Shown piece by piece: positions 18,269 to 26,245 of a stretch of 64,000 nucleotides of DNA (position 1 is the first letter of the stretch; each line of letters begins with the position of its first letter). The position numbers were made by a program, and so were the translations under genes. The notes beneath the pieces were generated by a model that was not told the origin of the DNA, made no database searches, and saw only the letters and a list, made by a program, of their open reading frames with translations. This DNA comes from DMER64 sp049652385 (GTDB lineage: Bacteria > Bacteroidota > Bacteroidia > Bacteroidales > UBA932), in the NCBI GenBank assembly GCA_049652385.1, contig JBASDX010000001.1:97016-161015 (forward strand). Direction: 5' to 3'.

Positions 18269-19792
18269 ATGGCAAAACAGGGAGCAGCAAGCAGAATAGT
18301 GAAAATTAAAGAAAAGGAAAACGAAATTAAACAGGCCCAGGTAGACCAGGTAGGTTTGGATATTGGGAAAGTGCCGCCTCAAGCCATCGATATGGAAGAG
18401 GCCGTATTGGGTGCATTGCTTCTTGAACCGACCGCATCCCTGGATATTGTGGGTACCATCAGACCGGAGTACTTTTACAAGGACAGCCATAAAAAGATTT
18501 TCGCAGCCATCATGACACTTGTCTCTGAACACAATCCGGTAGATATTTATACGGTAGCGGAAGAGTTGAAAAAAACGGATTTACTGGATCAGGTGGGAGG
18601 CCCTTATTACTTAAGCCAGCTGACCATGCGCGTAGCGGCTGCGTCTCATCTGGAATACCACGCTAAAGTTTTGACTCAGAAATACATACAACGCGAACTC
18701 ATCAGCACTTCCTACACTATTCTTAAGACGGCCTTTGACGATACGGTGCCTGCAGACGAATTGTTGGATTCGTCGCAACAGCGTCTTTTTGATTTGGGAG
18801 AAATGAATTTGCGCCGGGACACGCGTCCCGTCAGGACGGTGTTGAAGGAAGTGGTGGATGAACTCTCAAACGTACAGACCAGGGATGACGGATTGAGCGG
18901 TTTGCCCTCGGGTTTTACTTCTTTGGATCGTATTACGTTAGGCTGGCAAAAAGCCGATTTGGTAGTTGTAGCCGCCAGGCCTTCAATGGGGAAAACAGCA
19001 TTTGTCTTAACAATGGCGCGCAATATGGCAGTAAATCACAACATCCCGGTAGCCTTCTTTTCTTTGGAAATGCCCGATGCTCAATTGGTTAAACGACTAT
19101 TGGTCAGCGAAACGGGTCTTTCATCACAAAAAATCAGAGGTGGAAAAAAATTAAAAGGGTTTGAATGGGAGCAATTGAACCAGCGCATTGGTAATCTCAC
19201 AAATGCTCCTTTGTATATAGACGATACGCCATCGATATCGATTTTTGAATTTCGGGCAAAAGCCAGGCGTTTGGTTGCCGGTATGGGTGTGAAACTAATT
19301 GTGATAGACTATATGCAACTGATGTCAGGACCTCCTGAGTTACGAGGAATGCGTGAGCAGGAAGTAGCGGCTATTTCCAGGTCTTTAAAATCTATTGCAA
19401 AAGAATTGAACATTCCCATCATTGCTCTTTCACAAATGAACCGTGCGTCTGAAACGCGGGGCGGAGCCCGTAAACCTCAGCTGAGTGATTTGAGGGAATC
19501 GGGGGCCATTGAGCAAGATGCGGATATTGTTATATTTTTATACCGTCCGGAATATTACGGTATAACGGAAGATGATAAAACAAGAGCCTCTTTGGAAGGT
19601 ATAGCAGACGTCATTATTGCCAAGCACAGAAACGGAGCCATAGGTGAATTCCAGATGCGTTTCAGGAGTTCGGAAATACGTTTTATGGATTTGGATGAAG
19701 GTGGTCCGGATTTTGCTACCGATGAAACAATAACGTACGCCTCACGAATGAACCAAATGAACGACCTGAATGATACCTTTGGCGTCTTATAG
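18269..19792 (+). CDS. dnaB: Replicative DNA helicase
   Basis: 507 residues. The N-terminal DnaG-interacting domain starts at about 35 (PPQAIDMEEAVLGALLLEP) and has PEYFYKDSHKKIF. The RecA-like ATPase domain has Walker A ARPSMGKTAFVL at about residue 235, SLEMPDAQLVKRL, Walker B KLIVIDYMQLMSG at about 345, ALSQMNRASETR and the arginine-finger region KHRNGAIGEFQMRF near the C-terminus. No intein is present. It unwinds DNA at the fork as a hexamer. A visible AAGGAG Shine-Dalgarno lies 9 nt before the ATG, unusual in this window. The next gene starts inside its last codons. Confidence 0.97.
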   Translation: MAKQGAASRIVKIKEKENEIKQAQVDQVGLDIGKVPPQAIDMEEAVLGALLLEPTASLDIVGTIRPEYFYKDSHKKIFAAIMTLVSEHNPVDIYTVAEELKKTDLLDQVGGPYYLSQLTMRVAAASHLEYHAKVLTQKYIQRELISTSYTILKTAFDDTVPADELLDSSQQRLFDLGEMNLRRDTRPVRTVLKEVVDELSNVQTRDDGLSGLPSGFTSLDRITLGWQKADLVVVAARPSMGKTAFVLTMARNMAVNHNIPVAFFSLEMPDAQLVKRLLVSETGLSSQKIRGGKKLKGFEWEQLNQRIGNLTNAPLYIDDTPSISIFEFRAKARRLVAGMGVKLIVIDYMQLMSGPPELRGMREQEVAAISRSLKSIAKELNIPIIALSQMNRASETRGGARKPQLSDLRESGAIEQDADIVIFLYRPEYYGITEDDKTRASLEGIADVIIAKHRNGAIGEFQMRFRSSEIRFMDLDEGGPDFATDETITYASRMNQMNDLNDTFGVL

Positions 19793-20624
19793 AAGCATCT
19801 TTCTTACAGGGATCTTATTTTTGGGATCTCTTATTCTTTCAGCACAGGAAACGGAAAAACCCTGTTTACCCGTCAGTGATATTCCGCCTTCGAAACTGGC
19901 TTTTGCATCGGGAGAAAAAATCACATTGATGGCCAGCTATACATGGGGTGTCGTAAATACAGACGTAGGTACGGTTTCTTTGGAACTCGACGATATGGAT
20001 ATTGACGGAGAGCCGGGATTTCAGGCTAAAGCCCGCTTGCAAACGCTAAAATTTTTCAGCGCCTTTTTTAAAGTGGATGATTACTACGAGAGCCATTTTA
20101 AAAAATCCAACATACGTCCCGTATATTTCATGCGTGATATTCATGAGGGCAAGTATACCATTCAGAACTATTACCAATACAAACCGGATTACTCCATACA
20201 TGCACGCATCATACGAAAAGACGGGTCTGTCCAGGATACTTTGCTGCCGGGCCGGGTCTGCACATTTGATCTTGTTACGGTCTTTTATTTCCTGAGGAAT
20301 TTAAATATCAGTACTATGAAACCGGGCGACGTATCGCCTATATCCTTTGCCAATGACGAAGAAATATTTGAATTGTATTTGCGTTTTGACGGACGAGAAG
20401 AAATTCGAATACCGGGCATGGGGACATTCCGTTCCTTGAAATTTTCTGCACAAACGGTGGCCGGTACTGTATTTGACGGGAAGGAAGATTTGCGTTTTTG
20501 GATTAGTGACGACAGAAACAGGATTCCGTTGCTTTTGGAATCGCCCGTAGTGATTGGAAGAGTCACAGGCAGAATCTGCCACTATGAAAACTTACGGTTC
20601 CCGCTTACCAGTAAGATTAAATAA
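19770..20624 (+). CDS. DUF3108 domain periplasmic protein
   Basis: 284 residues starting inside dnaB (23-nt overlap). A signal peptide (about 1-25, IFLTGILFLGSLILSAQ) precedes a beta-rich body: FASGEKITLMASYTWGVVNTDVGTVSL at about 45-70, VDDYYESHFKKSNIRPVYFMRDIHEGKY at about 105, then TFDLVTVFYFLRNLN and LLLESPVVIGRVTG near the end. This is the DUF3108 family, a lipocalin-like periplasmic or outer-membrane-facing fold of unknown role in Bacteroidota. Gene order dnaB-DUF3108-rseC-rnf with overlaps suggests co-transcription with the Rnf genes, but no functional link is proven. Confidence 0.85.
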   Translation: MIPLASYRSIFLTGILFLGSLILSAQETEKPCLPVSDIPPSKLAFASGEKITLMASYTWGVVNTDVGTVSLELDDMDIDGEPGFQAKARLQTLKFFSAFFKVDDYYESHFKKSNIRPVYFMRDIHEGKYTIQNYYQYKPDYSIHARIIRKDGSVQDTLLPGRVCTFDLVTVFYFLRNLNISTMKPGDVSPISFANDEEIFELYLRFDGREEIRIPGMGTFRSLKFSAQTVAGTVFDGKEDLRFWISDDRNRIPLLLESPVVIGRVTGRICHYENLRFPLTSKIK

Positions 20625-20625
20625 C

Positions 20626-21051
20626 ATGCGTCCCGGTCATATCATAACTCACAAAGGCGTAATTACCGCAATAAATCCGCTTAAGGTAGAGATTATTACA
20701 GAAGGAGCTTGTGCCGGTTGCCGTGCCAAAGGATATTGCTCACTTTCGGAGAAAAAGAGGAAAGAAATCAACCGTTTCCATGCTCCGGAAGGATGGACGC
20801 CATCCTTGGGGCAAGAAGTGGTAGTCAGCATGCATATACGTTTGGGATTTAAAGCATTGTGGTATGGGATGGGCATCCCGGCTCTTTTATTGGCTCTTTC
20901 CGTAACGTCTTTTTCCCTATTGAAAATGAAAGAATGGATGGTGGGTATATTTGCCGTTTTGTGCATAGGAATCTATTATTTTATTTTATATTTGCTCAAA
21001 CATCGTATCCAAAATGACTTCTACTTTACTGTACACCGTCCTGATTCTTAG
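20626..21051 (+). CDS. RseC/MucC-like positive regulator protein
   Basis: The frame is open from 20554, but the ATG at 20626 (MRPGHIITHKGVI) is preferred: it follows the DUF3108 stop by 1 nt and gives the family-sized 141 residues. The N-terminal domain has the cysteine cluster GACAGCRAKGYCSLSEKK at about residue 26-43. Two transmembrane helices follow (about 82-102, ALWYGMGIPALLLALSV, and about 108-128, GIFAVLCIGIYYFILYLL). RseC-type proteins accompany Rnf/Rsx complexes and may assist SoxR reduction or cluster handling. It overlaps rnfB by 38 nt. Confidence 0.88.
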   Translation: MRPGHIITHKGVITAINPLKVEIITEGACAGCRAKGYCSLSEKKRKEINRFHAPEGWTPSLGQEVVVSMHIRLGFKALWYGMGIPALLLALSVTSFSLLKMKEWMVGIFAVLCIGIYYFILYLLKHRIQNDFYFTVHRPDS

Positions 21052-21859
21052 TTTATTAGGTGGTCTATTGGCGGTGGTGCTTTATCTAGTTGCACAAAAA
21101 TTCAATGTACAGGAAGATCCCCGTATTGATGAAGTTCTGGAAGTAATGCCGGGCGCCAATTGTGGTGGCTGCGGTTATGCCGGTTGCAGGGCTTTTGTGG
21201 AGGCTTATGTCAATAACCCGGACCGTACAGATTTGTTTTGTCCTGTTGGCGGTAATAAAGCTATGCAATTGGCGGCAATGGTATTGGGCAGGGAGGCCCG
21301 GGAACAGGCTCCCAGAGTTGCCGTTGTGCGTTGTAACGGATCTTGCACTATAAGGCCTCGTTTGAATATATACGACGGATCGGTTTCATGCGCCGTTGCC
21401 GCCGATTTGTACGGAGGAGAAACGGCTTGTTCGTTTGGTTGCCTCGGACTGGGAGATTGTGTGGCATCTTGTGCTTTTGATGCTTTGGTCATAGATCCTG
21501 AAACGTGCCTGCCGGTGGTGGATGAAGAAAAATGCACCTCTTGCGGAGCTTGTGTAAAAGCTTGTCCAAAAGGCATCATGGAGTTACGGCCTAAAGGACC
21601 CAAAAACAGGCGGATATTTGTGTCTTGTGTCAATAAAGACAAAGGAGCTCTTACCCGTAAAGCCTGCCCGGTAGGTTGTATCGGCTGTGGATTATGTGTC
21701 AAGGCGTGTCCGTTTGATGCCATTACCCTAACAGACAACCTGGCGTATATAGACCCTGACAAGTGTCGTTTGTGCAGAAAATGTGTACCTGTATGTCCGA
21801 CGCACAGTATATTAGAAATAAATTTCCCGCCTAAAAAACAAGAGATAGCTCATGATTAA
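21014..21859 (+). CDS. rnfB: Rnf complex electron transport subunit RnfB
   Basis: 281 residues. An N-terminal membrane helix (about 3-25) is followed by the RnfB 4Fe-4S motif MPGANCGGCGYAGCRAFV and FCPVGG, and CNGSCTIRPR. Ferredoxin-type clusters come next: CTSCGACVKACPKGIMEL, CPVGCIGCGLCVKACPFDAI and CRLCRKCVPVCPTHSI. RnfB takes electrons from reduced ferredoxin on the cytoplasmic side and passes them into the complex. It starts within rseC and overlaps rnfC by 8 nt, so the whole cluster is translationally linked. Order B-C-D-G-E-A is the Bacteroidota and Thermotoga-like order. Confidence 0.95.
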   Translation: MTSTLLYTVLILSLLGGLLAVVLYLVAQKFNVQEDPRIDEVLEVMPGANCGGCGYAGCRAFVEAYVNNPDRTDLFCPVGGNKAMQLAAMVLGREAREQAPRVAVVRCNGSCTIRPRLNIYDGSVSCAVAADLYGGETACSFGCLGLGDCVASCAFDALVIDPETCLPVVDEEKCTSCGACVKACPKGIMELRPKGPKNRRIFVSCVNKDKGALTRKACPVGCIGCGLCVKACPFDAITLTDNLAYIDPDKCRLCRKCVPVCPTHSILEINFPPKKQEIAHD

Positions 21860-23198
21860 AACGTTTTCAATTGGAGGAATTCATCCAAACGACAACAAAT
21901 TCTCCAAAGATAAAGCTATTGAAGATCTTCCTGTACCGGAACGTGTTTTTTTGCCTATGAATCAACATCTGGGCATACCTTCTGTTCCTGTTGTCAAGAA
22001 AGGCGATAAAGTTCAAACAGGACAATTGGTGGCAGAAGCTGCAGGTTTTGTTTCTGCTCCTATTCATGCTTCCGTAAGCGGTACGGTAATCGATGTTGCA
22101 CCGTATCCGGATTTTCAGGGCAGGAGGGTACAAACGGTCGTGATAGAGACAGAAGGTGACGAATGGCTGGATTCCATTGACAAAACGCCACAGGTTAAGC
22201 AGGAAATTACGATGATTCCTGCAGACACATTTCAAAAAATCAGAGAAATGGGGATTGTGGGTTTGGGAGGTGCCGCTTTTCCGACGTATGTAAAATTGAC
22301 CCCTATTGAAGGCATGAAGCCAGAGTTTCTGATTATAAACGGGTCTGAATGTGAACCTTTTTTGACGTCTGATTACCGCCTTATGCTGGAGCACGGGCAG
22401 GAATTGATGATTGGGGCAGAACTCATGAGGCGTGTCCTGGGCAAAGATGTTACGGGTATTATCGGGATAGAAAAAAATAAACCTATGGCCATCAAAGCCA
22501 TGCAAAAGATAACCGCCAACTACCTGCAATGGAAAGTCGTTCCTTTACAGAAACGTTACCCGCAGGGAGGGGAAAAACAGTTGATAGATGCCGTATTAGG
22601 AAGAAAAGTGGCTTCGTTTGCTTTACCTGTTTCTACGGGTGCCATTGTACAGAATGTGGGAACAGCCTATGCAGTATACGAAGCCGTTCAAAAGAATAAA
22701 CCTTTAATTACCAATATATTGACCGTTACCGGTAGTGATCCCTCCATACAGTATAACTACCGGTTTAGGGTAGGTACTCCTATTGAAGAGGTATTGAGGG
22801 CAGCCGGAGCATTGGATAAAGAAGGAAAGCTTTTACCGCATATTGCCAAGGTGGTCAATGGAGGTCCCATGATGGGTAAGGCCGTTGTCAATTTGAAGGC
22901 ACCTGTGGTAAAAAGTACTTCGGGGCTTTTGCTTTTGACGGAAAAAGAGACAAAACGTCGTGAGCCCGGAGAGTGTATCCGTTGTGCCAAATGTTTCCAG
23001 GCTTGTCCCATGCGTCTGCAGCCTTATTTATTGTACCAACTGGCTTTGGCTGGACGTACAGAAGAATTGGATGAGCATCGTGTGTTTGACTGTATTGAAT
23101 GCGGTTGCTGCCTGTATACTTGCCCGGCTCATTTGCCGTTATTAGACCAGATTCGTTTGGCTAAGAACACATCGTTGAAAAACATAAGAAAAAAATAA
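21852..23198 (+). CDS. rnfC: Rnf complex subunit RnfC
   Basis: 448 residues, soluble. It opens MIKTFSIGGIHPNDNKF with the RnfC barrel-sandwich region (about 20-110; MNQHLGIPSVPVVKKGDKVQTGQ). The NADH- and FMN-binding complex I 51-kDa-like fold carries MGIVGLGGAAFPTYVKL at about residue 133 and NGSECEPFLTSDYRLM at about 160, with RYPQGGEKQLIDAVLGR later. Two 4Fe-4S motifs close it: CIRCAKCFQACPMRLQPY and CIECGCCLYTCPAHLP. It reduces NAD+ (or oxidises NADH). rnfD follows after 1 nt. All expected binding motifs are intact. Confidence 0.95.
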   Translation: MIKTFSIGGIHPNDNKFSKDKAIEDLPVPERVFLPMNQHLGIPSVPVVKKGDKVQTGQLVAEAAGFVSAPIHASVSGTVIDVAPYPDFQGRRVQTVVIETEGDEWLDSIDKTPQVKQEITMIPADTFQKIREMGIVGLGGAAFPTYVKLTPIEGMKPEFLIINGSECEPFLTSDYRLMLEHGQELMIGAELMRRVLGKDVTGIIGIEKNKPMAIKAMQKITANYLQWKVVPLQKRYPQGGEKQLIDAVLGRKVASFALPVSTGAIVQNVGTAYAVYEAVQKNKPLITNILTVTGSDPSIQYNYRFRVGTPIEEVLRAAGALDKEGKLLPHIAKVVNGGPMMGKAVVNLKAPVVKSTSGLLLLTEKETKRREPGECIRCAKCFQACPMRLQPYLLYQLALAGRTEELDEHRVFDCIECGCCLYTCPAHLPLLDQIRLAKNTSLKNIRKK

Positions 23199-23199
23199 T

Positions 23200-24243
23200 A
23201 TGGACAAACTGCTTGTTTCGCCGGCTCCGCATATACATGCCAAAGAATCTACGAAAGGGATTATGCTGGATGTTATCATAGCCCTTGTGCCTGCAGTATT
23301 GGTAAGTTTGTATTTTGCAGGCATCAGTGCTTTTTTGGTGCTTGTTGTATCCGTAGCCGGCTGTGTGCTGACAGAACATCTGATTGCAAGATATTTGATG
23401 AAAAAGGAGACAACAATAGGTGATTTGTCGGCTGTCGTGACGGGCTTGCTGCTGGCCTTGAACTTACCTGTTTCCGCACCCTGGTGGATGGTTCTCATGG
23501 GTTGTGTAGTGGCTATTGGTATTGCAAAGATGACTTTTGGCGGATTGGGGCATAACTTGTTTAATCCGGCTTTGGTGGCACGTGTCTTTTTGCTCGTTTC
23601 TTTTCCCATCCAGATGACAAACTGGGCTGTGGCCAATGGCTTGTTCTCACCGGACAACCCTTTGATTCCCGGCTTCTTGCTGGGTGCTCAGGGACATTTG
23701 CCCGATGCACTATCGGGGGCTACACCGTTAGGTATTGTAAAAGAAGGTATATCGCGTGGACTCACTCCGCAGGCGCTGATCAACGAACACGGTATAACAT
23801 ATGGGAAATTGTTTTTGGGACACATGAGTGGTTCTATGGGAGAAGCTTCCGGGCTGGCCCTTTTGATAGGATTTCTGTATTTGTTGGTACGTAAGGTCAT
23901 AAAACCTATTATACCCATTGTTATTATTGTGACGGTTGTACTGTTTTCCGGCATTTTGTATTGGGTTGATCCGACGCAGTATGCAGACCCGCTTTTTCAT
24001 CTGTTGACAGGCGGTTTGTTGCTTGGGACTTTTTTTATGGCAACCGACTATGTCACCTCTCCTATGTCACCCTTGGGCATGATTATTTTTGGGGTTGGTA
24101 TTGGCATAGTAACAGTACTTATTAGAATATGGGGCGCGTATCCGGAAGGCATGTCCTTTGCTATCTTGTTTATGAATGCATGGGTACCGCTTATCAATAA
24201 AATCAAACCTTTTCCGTACCAAAAGGAGGTGAGTCGTGGCTAA
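23200..24243 (+). CDS. rnfD: Rnf complex membrane subunit RnfD
   Basis: 347 residues with about nine to ten hydrophobic helices. The N-terminus has LLVSPAPHIHAKESTKGIM and the covalent-FMN motif SGATPLG lies at about residue 173, where the Thr is the flavin attachment site known from RnfD/NqrB. GHNLFNPALVARVFLLVSFP and ATDYVTSPMSPLG are further family landmarks. It forms the ion-translocating membrane core with RnfA, RnfE and RnfG. It overlaps rnfG by 8 nt, and its last codons contain the strong Shine-Dalgarno used by rnfG. Confidence 0.95.
   Translation: MDKLLVSPAPHIHAKESTKGIMLDVIIALVPAVLVSLYFAGISAFLVLVVSVAGCVLTEHLIARYLMKKETTIGDLSAVVTGLLLALNLPVSAPWWMVLMGCVVAIGIAKMTFGGLGHNLFNPALVARVFLLVSFPIQMTNWAVANGLFSPDNPLIPGFLLGAQGHLPDALSGATPLGIVKEGISRGLTPQALINEHGITYGKLFLGHMSGSMGEASGLALLIGFLYLLVRKVIKPIIPIVIIVTVVLFSGILYWVDPTQYADPLFHLLTGGLLLGTFFMATDYVTSPMSPLGMIIFGVGIGIVTVLIRIWGAYPEGMSFAILFMNAWVPLINKIKPFPYQKEVSRG
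24222..24231 (+). promoter_or_regulatory. Perfect Shine-Dalgarno sequence for rnfG
   Basis: AAAGGAGGTG is a full ten-base complement to the standard 16S anti-Shine-Dalgarno, 4 nt before the GTG start of rnfG. It lies inside the last codons of rnfD. Most genes here have no such site, so it stands out and supports the GTG start. Confidence 0.75.
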
Positions 24244-24826
24244 AGAATCTACTTTCAAAAACATGTTTTTGACCCTCTTGCTGATTTGTTTTGGAGGGTC
24301 AGCCATTTTGGGTGGCGTGTATTTATTGACGCATGCTCCCATAGCATCAGCCCAGGCAGATAAAATAAACGAAGCGTTGACCGGTGTTTTGCCCGCCTTT
24401 GATAACCATCCGTCAGAAGCGTCCTTTGACGTGGAGATAGACGGACAAGTAATCAAAGCGTATCCGGCCGTCTATAAAGGAGAACCGGCAGGCATAGCAC
24501 TGGAAGTGGTTACAACCAGAGGGTTTGGAGGCCCTATTCAGATTATGGTAGGCTTCCTGCCCGACGGGACCATATACAACTCGGCCCTTATTTCCCACTC
24601 AGAAACACCGGGGTTGGGCGATAAACTGGATGCCGGCAAAAGCGATTTCAGCTTGCAGTTCAAAGGTAAAAATCCGGCTACGTTTAAGCTGGCCGTTAAA
24701 CAAGACGGTGGCATGGTAGACGCCATTACAGCAGCCACCATCAGCTCCAGAGCGTTTTGCCACGCCCTGGAAACAGCCTATAAAGCGTTTCAACATATTG
24801 CATTACAGGAAGGAGGCCACTTATGA
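24236..24826 (+). CDS. rnfG: Rnf complex subunit RnfG
   Basis: 196 residues from a GTG preceded by a perfect Shine-Dalgarno. An N-terminal membrane helix (about 9-30, MFLTLLLICFGGSAILGGVYL) anchors a periplasmic FMN-binding domain. GFGGPIQIMVGFLPDGTI at about 95 and ETPGLGDKLD at about 123 are typical. The flavin attachment motif reads DAITAATISS at about 164-173: the acceptor Thr is present, but the Gly of the usual S/T-G-A-T pattern is Ala. RnfG carries covalent FMN through a phosphoester bond and relays electrons in the complex. It overlaps rnfE by 4 nt. Confidence 0.93.
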   Translation: MAKESTFKNMFLTLLLICFGGSAILGGVYLLTHAPIASAQADKINEALTGVLPAFDNHPSEASFDVEIDGQVIKAYPAVYKGEPAGIALEVVTTRGFGGPIQIMVGFLPDGTIYNSALISHSETPGLGDKLDAGKSDFSLQFKGKNPATFKLAVKQDGGMVDAITAATISSRAFCHALETAYKAFQHIALQEGGHL

Positions 24827-25404
24827 GTAAATGGAAAATTATCACACAAGGAATCATTAAAGAGAATCCTACGTTTGTACTGGTGCTGGGTATGTGTCCT
24901 ACCCTGGGAACTACCACGTCTGCCATCAACGGTATGAGCATGGGGCTGGCGACCACATTTGTGCTGATGTTGTCCAATTACGTTATTTCGCTCCTGGCCG
25001 GGCTGATACCCTCCAAGGTAAGGATTCCGGCGTTTATTGTGGTCATCGCCATTTTCGTGACTGTGGTTCAATTGGTCATGCAGGCTTATGTGCCGGCGTT
25101 ATACCAAACCCTGGGCTTATTCATTCCTTTGATAGTGGTCAATTGTATTGTGTTGGGCAGAGCCGAGGCTTATGCCAGCAAAAACAAACCGCTGGATTCT
25201 TTCCTGGACGGTCTGGGATCGGGCCTGGGATTTACTTTGTCGCTGACCGTATTGGGTTTGGTACGGGAGCTCCTGGGCTCGGGATCGCTCTTTGGTTGGA
25301 AACTCATTCCGGGCGATGCCATTCTTGTTTTTATTCTGGCTCCGGGTGCATTCCTTGCTCTGGGCTATTTGATGGTGTTGTTTAATAAAGTAACAAAAGC
25401 CTGA
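24823..25404 (+). CDS. rnfE: Rnf complex membrane subunit RnfE
   Basis: 193 residues, six predicted transmembrane helices. It has the RnfA/RnfE family signatures GIIKENPTFVLVLGMCPTLGTT at the N-terminus (note the cysteine in the half-helix) and FIPLIVVNCIVLGRAEAYASKN at about 100, including the second conserved cysteine. These two cysteines coordinate the membrane-embedded Fe-S cluster in Rnf structures. A GGAAGGAGG Shine-Dalgarno precedes the ATG. It is paralogous to RnfA and together they form the inverted membrane pair. rnfA begins 2 nt after its stop. Confidence 0.95.
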   Translation: MSKWKIITQGIIKENPTFVLVLGMCPTLGTTTSAINGMSMGLATTFVLMLSNYVISLLAGLIPSKVRIPAFIVVIAIFVTVVQLVMQAYVPALYQTLGLFIPLIVVNCIVLGRAEAYASKNKPLDSFLDGLGSGLGFTLSLTVLGLVRELLGSGSLFGWKLIPGDAILVFILAPGAFLALGYLMVLFNKVTKA

Positions 25405-25406
25405 CT

Positions 25407-26006
25407 ATGGAATACATACTGATTATCATATCTGCCGTTTTTGTCAACAACATTGTACTGAATCAGTTTTTGGGCGTATGTCCGTTTTTAGGTGTATCTA
25501 ACAGGATTTCCACGGCAGTGGGGATGAGTGCGGCTGTTGTGTTTGTAATGACCTTATCCACTCTTATCACGTACCTGATTCAGATGTATGTGTTGAATCC
25601 TTTGCAGATAGGCTTTATGCAAACGGTCACCTTTATCCTGGTTATTGCGGCGCTTGTTCAGATGGTTGAACTTATCTTAAAAAAGATTTCGCCCGCCTTA
25701 TATCAGGCTTTAGGTATTTTTCTTCCTTTGATCACCACTAATTGTGCCGTGTTAGGAGTGGCCATATTGGTTGTTACTCAAGAATTTTCTTTTGGAGGAA
25801 CACCGGCCATGCTTAATTTGCCGCAAGCGCTCGTCTATACGGCTGCTATGGCTGCCGGTTTTGGGCTGGCTCTCATTCTATTCGCCGGGATGCGGGAACA
25901 TATGGAACTGGTAGGTGTGCCGGCTCCGTTTAAGGGAGTTCCCATTGCGTTAATAACGGCAGGTATCCTGGCGCTGGCTTTTATGGGTTTTTCCGGGATT
26001 GTATAA
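25407..26006 (+). CDS. rnfA: Rnf complex membrane subunit RnfA
   Basis: 199 residues and six hydrophobic helices. Signatures are FVNNIVLNQFLGVCPFLGVS at about residue 10-29 and FLPLITTNCAVLGVAIL at about 104-120, each with the cysteine expected to ligate the intramembrane cluster. FGLALILFAGMREHMEL and APFKGVPIALITAGILALAFMGF complete the family pattern. It is the last subunit of the complex, which couples ferredoxin oxidation with NAD+ reduction to Na+ or H+ export. A small TPR gene follows 7 nt later and is probably on the same transcript. Confidence 0.95.
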   Translation: MEYILIIISAVFVNNIVLNQFLGVCPFLGVSNRISTAVGMSAAVVFVMTLSTLITYLIQMYVLNPLQIGFMQTVTFILVIAALVQMVELILKKISPALYQALGIFLPLITTNCAVLGVAILVVTQEFSFGGTPAMLNLPQALVYTAAMAAGFGLALILFAGMREHMELVGVPAPFKGVPIALITAGILALAFMGFSGIV

Positions 26007-26013
26007 AAATACT

Positions 26014-26241
26014 ATGGAAAGTAAAGAAGCACTGGAGCAATACGTGCAAACAGAAAAAGGATCCAAAGATCAAAACGCCTGGTACAAGCTGGGCAACATC
26101 TACCGGAAAGAAGAAAACTGGGGAGAAGCACTCAATGCCTATGCCAAATGCATGGAATTGGGTGCATACAATGCAGCCCGAGAGGCTACTGAATCTATCA
26201 AACGCATCCTGAATTTTAAGGATACCACCTGGATGCCGTAA
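26014..26241 (+). CDS. Small single-TPR protein at the end of the Rnf operon
   Basis: 75 residues from the ATG at 26014 (MESKEALEQYVQTEKGSKD). One clear tetratricopeptide repeat covers about residues 25-58: AWYKLGNIYRKEENWGEALN, then AYAKCMEL, with W, L, G, Y, A and F in the consensus places, followed by a capping helix and the end FKDTTWMP. There is no signal peptide, so it is cytoplasmic. It starts 7 nt after rnfA and stops 4 nt short of the convergent carboxypeptidase gene. It may be an adaptor or assembly factor, but this is inferred only from position. Confidence 0.75.
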   Translation: MESKEALEQYVQTEKGSKDQNAWYKLGNIYRKEENWGEALNAYAKCMELGAYNAAREATESIKRILNFKDTTWMP

Positions 26242-26245
26242 AGCA

